DNA of 64,000 nt. Source: a virus. This document shows, piece by piece, positions 42,425 through 50,304 of this stretch. A program made the translations under genes and the position numbers. The notes below the pieces were generated by a model, which did no database searches, was not told where the DNA came from, and was given only the letters and a program-made list of their open reading frames with translations. Positions within the stretch are counted from its first letter, which is position 1; each line of letters starts with the position of its first letter. The stretch spans positions 19,234-83,233 of the IMG/VR virus record IMGVR_UViG_3300031997_000620. One strand, 5' to 3'.

Positions 42425-43012
42425 TTATGCCTCCCAAAGATCTTTTCTATTTTTAACTGCCTCTACAACGCTCCCATATTCAAGAACAGTTGCTATTCTC
42501 AATAATTTTAAACCTCTTTGCCACCAGTGATCCATGACGGTTCGGTCCATAGGCAATGTCTTATATCTTCGTGCTTCTGCTAACCACTGACCCGGAGGGA
42601 TGGTTTGTCCGACTCCTTCTACAGTTAGACCAAAACTATATGCTACTTTAGTGAGTTTTTCGCTTTCGGCCCCCCACGGAGTCGCCCAAACTTTAGGAGC
42701 ATAGCCAAGTGTTTTTTCAAACCAGTCTACGGACTTAAAAAGATGTTGAGCAATTTCAGTTTCATTTAGTTTGCCATAATCTATATGAGTCCATCCGTGA
42801 AGTTCAGGAAACATCTTACCTTCTTTAGTTTTTTCAATTATAAGATCTACGGAGGCAGGATAGTCCTGAATATCTTTTACAAGTATAGTTGGAACATGAT
42901 GAATCAAAGGACTTTGTTCGAGCCATCTTACTACTTGGGCAAATTTTTCATCTGGATTATGTCCTTTTGAATGAACAAGAACATCATCAATTCTAATTCT
43001 AAGTTGATTCAT
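42425..43012 (-). CDS. Polysaccharide-deacetylase-like protein
   Basis: The 195-residue product starts with MNQLRIRIDDVLVH, an R-x-DD motif like the metal-binding start of NodB/CE4 enzymes, and has ELHGWTHIDY with an HGxxH motif about 60 residues later. A WATPWGAESEK segment fits the later strand of the fold. Such enzymes remove N-acetyl groups from sugars. Shorter than usual CE4 members but with key residues present. Last-but-one gene of the sugar island. Confidence 0.65.
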   Translation of the reverse strand: MNQLRIRIDDVLVHSKGHNPDEKFAQVVRWLEQSPLIHHVPTILVKDIQDYPASVDLIIEKTKEGKMFPELHGWTHIDYGKLNETEIAQHLFKSVDWFEKTLGYAPKVWATPWGAESEKLTKVAYSFGLTVEGVGQTIPPGQWLAEARRYKTLPMDRTVMDHWWQRGLKLLRIATVLEYGSVVEAVKNRKDLWEA

Positions 43013-43599
43013 GCCTCGCCCTTTTTAGCTAAAACTTTAATTGTACCGTTTCCTAATTCTATTTTTATAGCTGTATAATTTGTTCTAGTTAGATAAAATC
43101 TCATAATTTTAGGAGTAAAGCAAATTAATCTCTTTTTATTTTTTAGTGGACCCAATTCAGTATCTTGATAAAATTCATCATCAGCATTTCTACAAATTAT
43201 AGCTAATGTTCCTTTAGGTTTTAATATCCTATTCCATTCTCGAAGAGCAATTATCGGAGAAGGAAGACCATCTAGATAGTTAGATACAATATAATCACAC
43301 GTATTATTATCTAAATGAGGTAAGTTTATGGCACTCTCACATACTAAACCTTCAAATGTTCCTAAAACAAATGCTGCATCAACACCATAAGCTCCTCCGA
43401 TCGGAAAGTCTCCACAACAAATATTAAGACCATTACCTTCTCTAGTAAATTGTTCCATCCAATTCCAATCATCAAAAGAAGGGCTTGTAGGAAGATTTTC
43501 AAATTCCTCTTTTAATCTTCGTGCTCTTTTTAAGAATTTATATGTTATTGTATCTATAACAGAGATATAACTAAATTCTTTTTCTAATTTGTCATTCAT
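43009..43599 (-). CDS. SAM-dependent methyltransferase (class I)
   Basis: The 196-residue product has a Rossmann-type GNGLNICCGDFPI motif I, an acidic AYGVDA strand 2, and a CDYIVSNYLDGLPSPIIALR middle, followed by WNRILKPKGTLAIICR. This is the usual pattern of class I methyltransferases that act on sugars or small molecules. It overlaps the next gene by four bases and the previous by eight. The methylated site is unknown. Confidence 0.7.
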   Translation of the reverse strand: MNDKLEKEFSYISVIDTITYKFLKRARRLKEEFENLPTSPSFDDWNWMEQFTREGNGLNICCGDFPIGGAYGVDAAFVLGTFEGLVCESAINLPHLDNNTCDYIVSNYLDGLPSPIIALREWNRILKPKGTLAIICRNADDEFYQDTELGPLKNKKRLICFTPKIMRFYLTRTNYTAIKIELGNGTIKVLAKKGEA

Positions 43600-44257
43600 A
43601 TGTTTTCTCCCTTTTCCTTATAATAACCAGCCCAGGATGAAATAAGATTGAAAAAATCTCTTTTTGTCTTTGGCTAGCATCCGTTCTACTGTTTACGTTA
43701 CACCACCACATGCCCTTTCTATTGTTAGGGTTTGGATCATGTCTACCGTAAAAGTTTAAATCATCAATAATGTCTTTAGCATATACGATAAAATTATCAG
43801 TAATTTTTGTTCCCGCCCATTTTTCATGATAACTACAATTTACATCTTCAACAATATAATACCCATTTGGCTTAACATGCGGCCATAATGTCTCAAACGT
43901 AAGAATTTGATGAGGCCCTTCATGGGAGCCGTCATCAATTACTAGATCAAAAGGGCCATCTAACTTAGCGCCATCTTTCAACTGCTGCTTATTACTTTGG
44001 TCTACTTGTCGAGGAAACACTCTTTCTATATTTCTAATAGTATTTAAATATTTATTCCTAATATCCCACCCATAAATGTTTGCCTTAGGAAAGTATTCTC
44101 GCCAAACTCGTATAGACGGGCCTTCACACACCCCAACTTCTAATAAATTAATTTCATTTAATCTAAAAGGTTCAAAAAGTACAGAATAAATTTCAACATA
44201 ATTGTGTTCTATTGAACTTTTATCACACTTATATTTTATAGCAAGTTCATCTAACAT
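43592..44257 (-). CDS. SAM-dependent methyltransferase, macrocin/cephalosporin-type
   Basis: The 221-residue product carries LLEVGVCEGPSIRVW (motif I), ANIYGWDIR, FDLVIDDGSHEG, and LWPHVKPNGYYIVEDV. The DDGSH motif and spacing are typical of a group of sugar or macrolide O-methyltransferases and cephalosporin hydroxylase-like enzymes. AT-rich. It lies directly next to the epimerase gene (one base between). Confidence 0.72.
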   Translation of the reverse strand: MLDELAIKYKCDKSSIEHNYVEIYSVLFEPFRLNEINLLEVGVCEGPSIRVWREYFPKANIYGWDIRNKYLNTIRNIERVFPRQVDQSNKQQLKDGAKLDGPFDLVIDDGSHEGPHQILTFETLWPHVKPNGYYIVEDVNCSYHEKWAGTKITDNFIVYAKDIIDDLNFYGRHDPNPNNRKGMWWCNVNSRTDASQRQKEIFSILFHPGLVIIRKREKTYE

Positions 44258-45295
44258 TTAAAATACCTCCTCATTATCTGCAACCCAATTTTTAACAATA
44301 CTAAGCCCCTCGTAGATACTAACTTTAGGAGCCCAACCTAAAGCCTTAAGCGGTCTCGTATCGGAGGTGTATGCCTTCTGGTCACATGGCCTCCAATCAT
44401 GATAGCTAACTTCCGGCTTTCTCCCATACATATCAGATAAGATATCAAGGCTTTGGTTAATGGACAGAGTATTCTCAGGCCCTCCTCCGAGATTGAAGAC
44501 ACCATGTTCAACATTAGAATTAAGGTATGTCTCATATGCTCTTACCGCGTCTCCTACATAGAGCATGTCTCGGACCTGCTTGCCATCTCCAAAAACCTTA
44601 AGAGGAAGATTTTTCTGCATTGCAATAACAAACCATGTCGCCCAGCCTTGCTCTTCAAACCCGAACTGGTTAGGCCCATAGATACAGCTCATACGGAATA
44701 CCCCACTCTTTACACCGTAGGTGTGGAAATATTCCTGGCAAAGAAGATCTGCGGAATACTTGCTCCAGCCATATGGGGTGCGTGAAGCAGGAAGAAGCTG
44801 TGCTGTGGGAGGGAAACCGTTGGCGTCCCACCCATAATTCCTGAACTTCCATCGATCGATTGAAGGGTCGAAAACAAATTCAGAATCCTGAATAGGATAA
44901 ACCTTGTTCGTAGAAGCGAAGACTACTTTAGCTCCTGTTCTTCGGGCAAGTTCTAGGACATTGAATGTTCCCATTAGGTTTACTTCAAAGTCGCGGCGCG
45001 GATTTGCAATAGAGGTAGGCACTCCACACTGTCCTGCCATGTGAATGATAGCATCATAGTGATTTAAATATGCAAAAGACTCTTCCTTACTTACATCGTC
45101 TAGATAGACTTTAATGCCCATGTCTGTTAAGATCTTATGGTTAAAGGTCCGGCGCAGCAAGTTAGACGTAGTATGTCCCAGCAGAGCAGATCTCTCTAGA
45201 TTGTCCATGACTTCAACATCACACCCGAGATTGTAAAAGTGTTTTGCCGCGTTGAACCCAATTAACCCACAACCTCCCGTAACAAGAACTTTCAT
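44258..45295 (-). CDS. NAD-dependent sugar epimerase, CDP-paratose 2-epimerase-like
   Basis: The 345-residue short-chain dehydrogenase has the NAD motif VLVTGGCGLIGFN, catalytic YGWSK (Tyr/Lys), and the stretch RMSCIYGPNQFGFEEQGW, closely like the CDP-tyvelose/CDP-paratose epimerase family. It would make a 3,6-dideoxyhexose or other epimerised nucleotide sugar. The gene looks less AT-rich by eye than those on both sides, so it may have another origin. In the island it would supply the sugar donor. Confidence 0.78.
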   Translation of the reverse strand: MKVLVTGGCGLIGFNAAKHFYNLGCDVEVMDNLERSALLGHTTSNLLRRTFNHKILTDMGIKVYLDDVSKEESFAYLNHYDAIIHMAGQCGVPTSIANPRRDFEVNLMGTFNVLELARRTGAKVVFASTNKVYPIQDSEFVFDPSIDRWKFRNYGWDANGFPPTAQLLPASRTPYGWSKYSADLLCQEYFHTYGVKSGVFRMSCIYGPNQFGFEEQGWATWFVIAMQKNLPLKVFGDGKQVRDMLYVGDAVRAYETYLNSNVEHGVFNLGGGPENTLSINQSLDILSDMYGRKPEVSYHDWRPCDQKAYTSDTRPLKALGWAPKVSIYEGLSIVKNWVADNEEVF

Positions 45296-45296
45296 G

Positions 45297-46151
45297 TTAT
45301 ACTCCCTTATCTATATCTTTGAACTCTACATATTGTTTAATATCTTCATAAGTAGTTCTGTCTAATTCCCACAATCTATCCGAACGAGGTGAATCTAAAT
45401 AAGTATTATTTCTAGCTAAATTTGTATTTAGCCCGATTAAGTCTAACCACCATCCTCTATTTGGAGTGTGTATCACATTTATTAATTCAGTGTTATTTTC
45501 AGTTAATCCTAGTTTAGCATGGCATCTATGGAAGGCTGTTTTACAACCTAGACTTGTAGCATTAAAAGGTTCTGAGTATATTACATGACAAGATTTCCAA
45601 TCACTGTACTTAATGTACTCATGTTTAGTTTTCATGTAGCAATATCCATGTCTAAATGAAATCCATTCTTCTTTATTTCTAAATTGATGATATGTTTCTT
45701 CAATAAAATCTCTAGATAAAAGGTCGTCTGTGTCCAACCTAGTTGTAATTAGCCATTTACAATTAGGATAATTCTTTTTTACATATTCAAACACATGCAG
45801 TCTTAAAGGCCCTGCCATTGGGCACTCTGGGCCACCGTCTCCCCAAGGAAAATCCACATGCTGTAATTTGACAAAATCATTTTCCTTTTCTGATGTTTTA
45901 AGATCTTCAATAACTGAACCTATAGCTGGAAATGATGGGTCTATGTATAATAGATAATCAAAATTTTGATTAGTCTGTGCTTGCAAAGAAGGAAGATTAT
46001 AATCTAAATAATAGTGTCTTCTTTCTTCTAAGAACTTAGCCCAATCTTTATCTTTCCAGTTCTCATATAGGTTCACTCTAAAGATATGATTTTTTAAAGC
46101 AAATCTGCTTAAAATTAAATAGACAATTTCAGAGTCTTTATGCAAGATCAA
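45297..46151 (-). CDS. Rhamnosyltransferase-like glycosyltransferase
   Basis: The 284-residue product resembles the putative rhamnosyltransferase family: FALKNHIFRVNLYENW near the start, YLLYIDPSFPAIG and WLITTRLDTDDLLSRDF, which contains the D-x-D-type metal site. A histidine/aromatic-rich segment follows. It overlaps the next (upstream) gene by 14 bases; that gene encodes a related protein, so the two look like a tandem duplication. Sugar not proved. Confidence 0.7.
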   Translation of the reverse strand: MILHKDSEIVYLILSRFALKNHIFRVNLYENWKDKDWAKFLEERRHYYLDYNLPSLQAQTNQNFDYLLYIDPSFPAIGSVIEDLKTSEKENDFVKLQHVDFPWGDGGPECPMAGPLRLHVFEYVKKNYPNCKWLITTRLDTDDLLSRDFIEETYHQFRNKEEWISFRHGYCYMKTKHEYIKYSDWKSCHVIYSEPFNATSLGCKTAFHRCHAKLGLTENNTELINVIHTPNRGWWLDLIGLNTNLARNNTYLDSPRSDRLWELDRTTYEDIKQYVEFKDIDKGV

Positions 46152-46932
46152 ACTCCTCTTTAATCTTTTCCAAGGAAGTTTTTAATTGGTCGAGTAACTG
46201 AAATCTCTTTGTTCGATAAGCCCATTCTTTTCGTTTTTTTATGTTAGTATTTTCTGCTACTCTATCGGCCCACCATCTTTCACTTGTATCATCTATAATA
46301 GTAAACCGATTGTCTCCCTTGCCCTGATAGCCGAGGACATTGTGCATCCGATGGTACACCGTCTTTAATTGAGGCCCGAACGGCTCACAGTATACTAAAT
46401 GAGCATTATTTATATCATCATCAACAACAAAACTATCTTTACTGAAGTAGTACCCGTTCTTTAATATGATCCAGCCTTCTTTGCCGGCCTTGTTAATGCT
46501 CCAAATCTTCTCCACGTATTTCCTAGCGACAATATCGTCGCCATCTAGTCGGGCCGTTACCAACCATCTACATTTTGGGTACTTTTTTTCAATATATTGA
46601 TGGGTAAAATTAGCAACATTAACATGAAAATTCGCTTGACTAAAAGGAACACCGTCTCCCCATTCAAAGTTTACATATTGCAAATCGAAGCTTCCTGTCT
46701 TTGCTTCTTTTTCTACTTCTTCTTTAACTAAGTTATAATGAGGAAACGTCGGGTCTATTAGAACTACTAACTTAAAATCTTTTGAAGATTGTCCTTTTAT
46801 AGACAATAAGCAATCTTTCTTAAAGAAGTTCCACTTTTCGACTACCCACCCCTTTGTTATTGGAGCATAATGAGTATGCGTCCTATTGTGCAGGAATAAT
46901 CTCATGATTATAAGGAATACATTTTCATCCAT
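46138..46932 (-). CDS. Rhamnosyltransferase-like glycosyltransferase (paralogue)
   Basis: The 264-residue product has the same plan as the gene at 45297: VFLIIMRLFLHNRT at the start, LVVLIDPTFPHYNL, WLVTARLDGDDIVARKYVEK with the DGDD site, and a related C-terminal part. Members of the family act in polysaccharide synthesis. The AT-rich composition matches the rest of the island. Confidence 0.7.
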   Translation of the reverse strand: MDENVFLIIMRLFLHNRTHTHYAPITKGWVVEKWNFFKKDCLLSIKGQSSKDFKLVVLIDPTFPHYNLVKEEVEKEAKTGSFDLQYVNFEWGDGVPFSQANFHVNVANFTHQYIEKKYPKCRWLVTARLDGDDIVARKYVEKIWSINKAGKEGWIILKNGYYFSKDSFVVDDDINNAHLVYCEPFGPQLKTVYHRMHNVLGYQGKGDNRFTIIDDTSERWWADRVAENTNIKKRKEWAYRTKRFQLLDQLKTSLEKIKEEFDLA

Positions 46933-46957
46933 TATTTTTTACCTCTTCTTATATGGA

Positions 46958-47458
46958 TCACACAACTCCCCATTGTTTGTTAGGATTCCAAGCATCCCAA
47001 ACTATTAAAGGTCTTTTAAGTTTAGCAGAAACTCTTAGAGCTAATTTATAATCTAATCCTCTATTTAAATCATCTACTATTATTGGAACATCTGTATCAA
47101 AAAGACTTAGATATTTATAAAATCCAGATCTTCCTATTCTATCTGGAGGCCCATCAACTATGATACACTTATATCCTTTAGGAATACTAGATATAGCATC
47201 TTTGTCATACCACGAACATTGAGGCTCAAATCCTTTAACTGGTTTATGCTCTGTTATAGGAGCATATACATAGTTAATCCCGTCATACTTATTTAACCAG
47301 TCTAAAGAATGCTCAACAGAGTACATAGTGTACCCGTTATCATGTAAAATTTTTGAACCCTCTCCACTTCCTAGCTCTAAAATTGTACTTCCGGATGGAA
47401 TATTTTCACATATCCATAATACCATCGTATCGCTTATTCTTACAGGATTCGTTTCCAT
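46958..47458 (-). CDS. Methyltransferase-like protein
   Basis: The 166-residue product carries STILELGSGEGSKILHDNG (motif I of SAM-binding folds), YKCIIVDGPPDRIG (strand 4), and VPIIVDDLNRG. The DGPPDRIG stretch is typical of a group of small methyltransferase-like proteins in surface-polysaccharide clusters. It overlaps the next (GT2) gene by 19 bases. Catalysis is not shown. Confidence 0.6.
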   Translation of the reverse strand: METNPVRISDTMVLWICENIPSGSTILELGSGEGSKILHDNGYTMYSVEHSLDWLNKYDGINYVYAPITEHKPVKGFEPQCSWYDKDAISSIPKGYKCIIVDGPPDRIGRSGFYKYLSLFDTDVPIIVDDLNRGLDYKLALRVSAKLKRPLIVWDAWNPNKQWGVV

Positions 47459-48177
47459 TCAAACCTCAAAATAGGGCCATTTTTATACGTTCCATTGTTA
47501 ACTAATTTACCTTTATTCATCATTCGTTTATAGTTATCAATTGTTGTATCTTTAGGGTTTTTAGGAACAACCTCACCCTGCTGTGTGCGACAAACAAACC
47601 TTTTATACCAACGGATATATCCGTGGTCCATTTCTTTTCTTTTCAGGCCCATTTTAGGAAAAACAAAATTATGGATAAAGATATCTTCCCAACCCCATGC
47701 TCCAGAAAAATCCTCGTCATATAAACCAGACTCTAACATTGCGTCCTTGTGGATGAAAAAACTATTACAATGAGGGTGCCTCATTCTTTCAGGTTTATGC
47801 TGACTAGGAAACCAAAGTCTAGGCCAATATGTCGTATCTTTACTCGGGTTTTCTTTAAAGAACCCATCAAAAGTAATATCTAAAACGCTCATATCAAAAT
47901 CTAAAGGAAATAACCATTCTCCAGTTGCCTGAGTAATACCTAAATTTCTAGCTCCTGTAACATTCCATTTAATATCTTCCAATACTTGGAAGACTTTAAT
48001 GTCTAATCCTTTAGCTTCTTTAAATAGGGATAAGTTAATCTTATCAGGAGAACCATCATCAACTATGATTATTTCTGTATTTCTCTTATTTTCTGGGCTC
48101 CAAGAATTCCAGTTGTTGATGTGCTCCGGTATAGCTTCATTATGATTATAAAAAGGATGGACGACACTTATCTTCAT
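47440..48177 (-). CDS. GT2 glycosyltransferase
   Basis: The 245-residue product has ISVVHPFYNHNEAIP, TEIIIVDDGSPDK, VTGARNLGITQATGEW and LFPLDFDMSV (D-x-D). A later segment GAWGWEDIFIHNFV carries the ED-type catalytic-loop motif. This is a GT-A inverting fold typical of surface glycan synthesis. It overlaps the next gene by one base. Confidence 0.78.
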   Translation of the reverse strand: MKISVVHPFYNHNEAIPEHINNWNSWSPENKRNTEIIIVDDGSPDKINLSLFKEAKGLDIKVFQVLEDIKWNVTGARNLGITQATGEWLFPLDFDMSVLDITFDGFFKENPSKDTTYWPRLWFPSQHKPERMRHPHCNSFFIHKDAMLESGLYDEDFSGAWGWEDIFIHNFVFPKMGLKRKEMDHGYIRWYKRFVCRTQQGEVVPKNPKDTTIDNYKRMMNKGKLVNNGTYKNGPILRFEWKRIL

Positions 48178-48557
48178 TATTTGTTCCTTGTTAGTTCATA
48201 TTCAAATGCTGAAGATAGTTGACGACGAACCGCTTCAGGTGTATTATCACATATTTCTTCGATTAATTCAAGTGCAGTTTTAGGGGGAGCACTAAATGTT
48301 CGGCATGCTGATAAGGTCTCATAGCTGTTTGTTGAAATAATTTCAGTTAGTGTTTTATCAAATTCTCTTTTGAGTAAATCTCTATATTCACAACAATGAC
48401 GTGAATTTTTATCCCATAATGCTATGAGTGCAGAGTTAGGGCTGTCTTTTACGCTCTCTTCTCTTTTCTTATTTTCAAACCAAGAAAGTTTGTTTATCTC
48501 CACAATAAGGCGGTCTATAATATCAGCTAAAGTATTATAATTAGGAATCCTTTTCAT
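48177..48557 (-). CDS. Hypothetical helical protein of sugar island
   Basis: The 126-residue product is helical (LADIIDRLIVEINKLSWF, later LLKREFDKTLTEIIS) with three cysteines. No known domain. It lies between a GT2 gene and a methyltransferase gene, overlapping both by one to four bases, so it is part of the island's operon. Possibly an accessory or scaffold protein. Confidence 0.5.
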   Translation of the reverse strand: MKRIPNYNTLADIIDRLIVEINKLSWFENKKREESVKDSPNSALIALWDKNSRHCCEYRDLLKREFDKTLTEIISTNSYETLSACRTFSAPPKTALELIEEICDNTPEAVRRQLSSAFEYELTRNK

Positions 48558-49072
48558 ACTTTCCTCCCACGAATCAGCAAAACTGGTTCTTGTTTGTAAT
48601 GCGAACTTACCATATCTTCTTTGTTTATAATACGAGTAAGATCATTAAACCCAGCACTTGCTAAATATTTAATTAAAGTTATGTGGTCAAAACCAAAATG
48701 ATGCGCCATCCCTCTTCGTTCAGTTTTACCATAAATAGAAGTTCTCCATTTATGTATTAAATCTTGATTCTCTGTATGATAAGCTTCATGCAAAAGAGTT
48801 ATAATCTCTTCAAAATCTGGAACTTCAATATAAACCGGACATTCGAGTTTAATGACTCTAACAATCTCTTTTAACATCACAGGAAACTTGTCTCTTGTTA
48901 AATGCTCCAATACGTGAATAGAATGAATTTCATCAAATGAGCTATCCTTAAAAGGAAGGTAGAACCCTGATCCTATGACATTAACCCCTTTACTTTTAAA
49001 GAGATCTAAATTAACCCATTCTTTTTCTCTGTATCGACCGTTTGCACAACTACTTCCAATATTAAGTTTCAT
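48554..49072 (-). CDS. SAM-dependent methyltransferase
   Basis: The 172-residue product has MKLNIGSSCANGRY, WVNLDLF, SSFDEIHSIHVLEHLTRD and EIVRVIKLECPVYIEVPDF, in the usual order of the family of polysaccharide-linked SAM methyltransferases. It is the first gene of the island. A weak late-promoter-like element lies 49-62 bases ahead. Confidence 0.75.
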   Translation of the reverse strand: MKLNIGSSCANGRYREKEWVNLDLFKSKGVNVIGSGFYLPFKDSSFDEIHSIHVLEHLTRDKFPVMLKEIVRVIKLECPVYIEVPDFEEIITLLHEAYHTENQDLIHKWRTSIYGKTERRGMAHHFGFDHITLIKYLASAGFNDLTRIINKEDMVSSHYKQEPVLLIRGRKV

Positions 49073-49120
49073 TACTTTAGACCCAAAAACTTATATGCCC
49101 CTAAGTCCACAATTCCTCCT

Positions 49121-49134
49121 CCTTACCAATTATC
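49121..49134 (-). promoter_or_regulatory. Weak late promoter-like element at island start
   Basis: Minus strand GATAATTGGTAAGG, preceded by AAAAAGGT as in the copy at 27028. It lies in the 68-base gap ahead of the methyltransferase gene that starts the sugar island. The core GATAATT is kept, the rest differs, so activity may be weaker. Confidence 0.45.
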
Positions 49135-49140
49135 ACCTTT

Positions 49141-50304
49141 TTATTTGAGTCCGAGGAACTTAGCTACCGTAAGTAACTTTTGCGTAAACCATCCGAATGT
49201 CCCGCTCGTGGTATGGCTTGCAAGAATCTCGTCCCACGTCGCACCAGACACAGAGCTAGTATTGATATCAATTCGTGACCCCCGAACTAAGTAATCTGCA
49301 TCTAAAATGTATACAGCATCATCAGCAGTCCTTTCTCCTATTCCAAACAAATACTGAATTGGACCGGGAAAAGTATTTGCCTCATTAGATAAGAATCCGC
49401 CCTGCATTACAACTCCAATAAGCACTCTTGCATTAGCATTGCGAATATTAAAGTTTCCTGCTGTCATTGCAACGAACTGCGTAGGACTGATTGTTGGAGA
49501 ATTGAAGTCAATGATAGTACCCGTAAGATCTAGGAAGTTAGCACGCAATCCACGGAATAGGCCCCCATTAGCTATCTTAATTGTCCCAGAAAATCCACAA
49601 TCAGTAAATACACCATCTATGCCAGTCGTAGTTCCAGATGTTGTTCCAATTAGGCTTTCTGATGCAGAAATCGTTCCGGTAAGGTCTCCTCTAATTCCAA
49701 TGCGTTCAAAGGAAGAATCCGAAACCGAAGCTCCAGATGTTATGGTAACAATATCTTGCCTAGGTTCTTCTCCTGCAAATCTCCAATTTGTATGAGTTGT
49801 CGTAACGGTAATCGCTCCGTTAATATGGTAGTCCCTCAATCCCAGATAAACAGCAATTGCATAGGCATCAGAAACGTTATCTACAGGAACGCCGGGTGTC
49901 CCAACAGGAAATGAGAATACCCCAGGGGTAGGAAGAGCCACTCCCGCACCTGTAGTATCGATATGAACCGCTGATTCATAACGAGAAATAGCTATTTGAT
50001 CGGGATGACCGCCAAGAACAATCTTGCCATCTTGTACTTGTCCGGTGAGGGTATCCGTCATGATATAATGGTACTCAGTTAGAACAGTCGGCTGTGTAGT
50101 GATGTTGGCCGTGCTCCACTTATAGGTTGATCGAATTCCAATAGTAGAAGCGGTCATCTCAGTACAGTTTGGGGTATTAAGTATCTCAAGTGCAGCCGTC
50201 TCGATATTAATCAAAATGATTTGAATCTGAGAAGGGGTACGACCCGCAGTAAATTTTCCAAGAAGATTTGTCGTTTCTCCCATCGCTTTAGTAGCGTATC
50301 TCAT
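49141..50304 (-). CDS. Tail fibre/spike-type protein
   Basis: The 387-residue product is beta-rich with many Thr, Gly and Ser (SGASVSDSSFERIGIRGDL to GTISASESLIGTTSGTT), as in beta-helical spikes, and ends in WDEILASHTTSGTFGWF followed by TVAKFLGLK, a tail often seen at the end of phage fibre proteins. It lies ahead of the island and is probably made together with the upstream genes. Host-receptor binding is the likely role. Confidence 0.6.
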   Translation of the reverse strand: MRYATKAMGETTNLLGKFTAGRTPSQIQIILINIETAALEILNTPNCTEMTASTIGIRSTYKWSTANITTQPTVLTEYHYIMTDTLTGQVQDGKIVLGGHPDQIAISRYESAVHIDTTGAGVALPTPGVFSFPVGTPGVPVDNVSDAYAIAVYLGLRDYHINGAITVTTTHTNWRFAGEEPRQDIVTITSGASVSDSSFERIGIRGDLTGTISASESLIGTTSGTTTGIDGVFTDCGFSGTIKIANGGLFRGLRANFLDLTGTIIDFNSPTISPTQFVAMTAGNFNIRNANARVLIGVVMQGGFLSNEANTFPGPIQYLFGIGERTADDAVYILDADYLVRGSRIDINTSSVSGATWDEILASHTTSGTFGWFTQKLLTVAKFLGLK

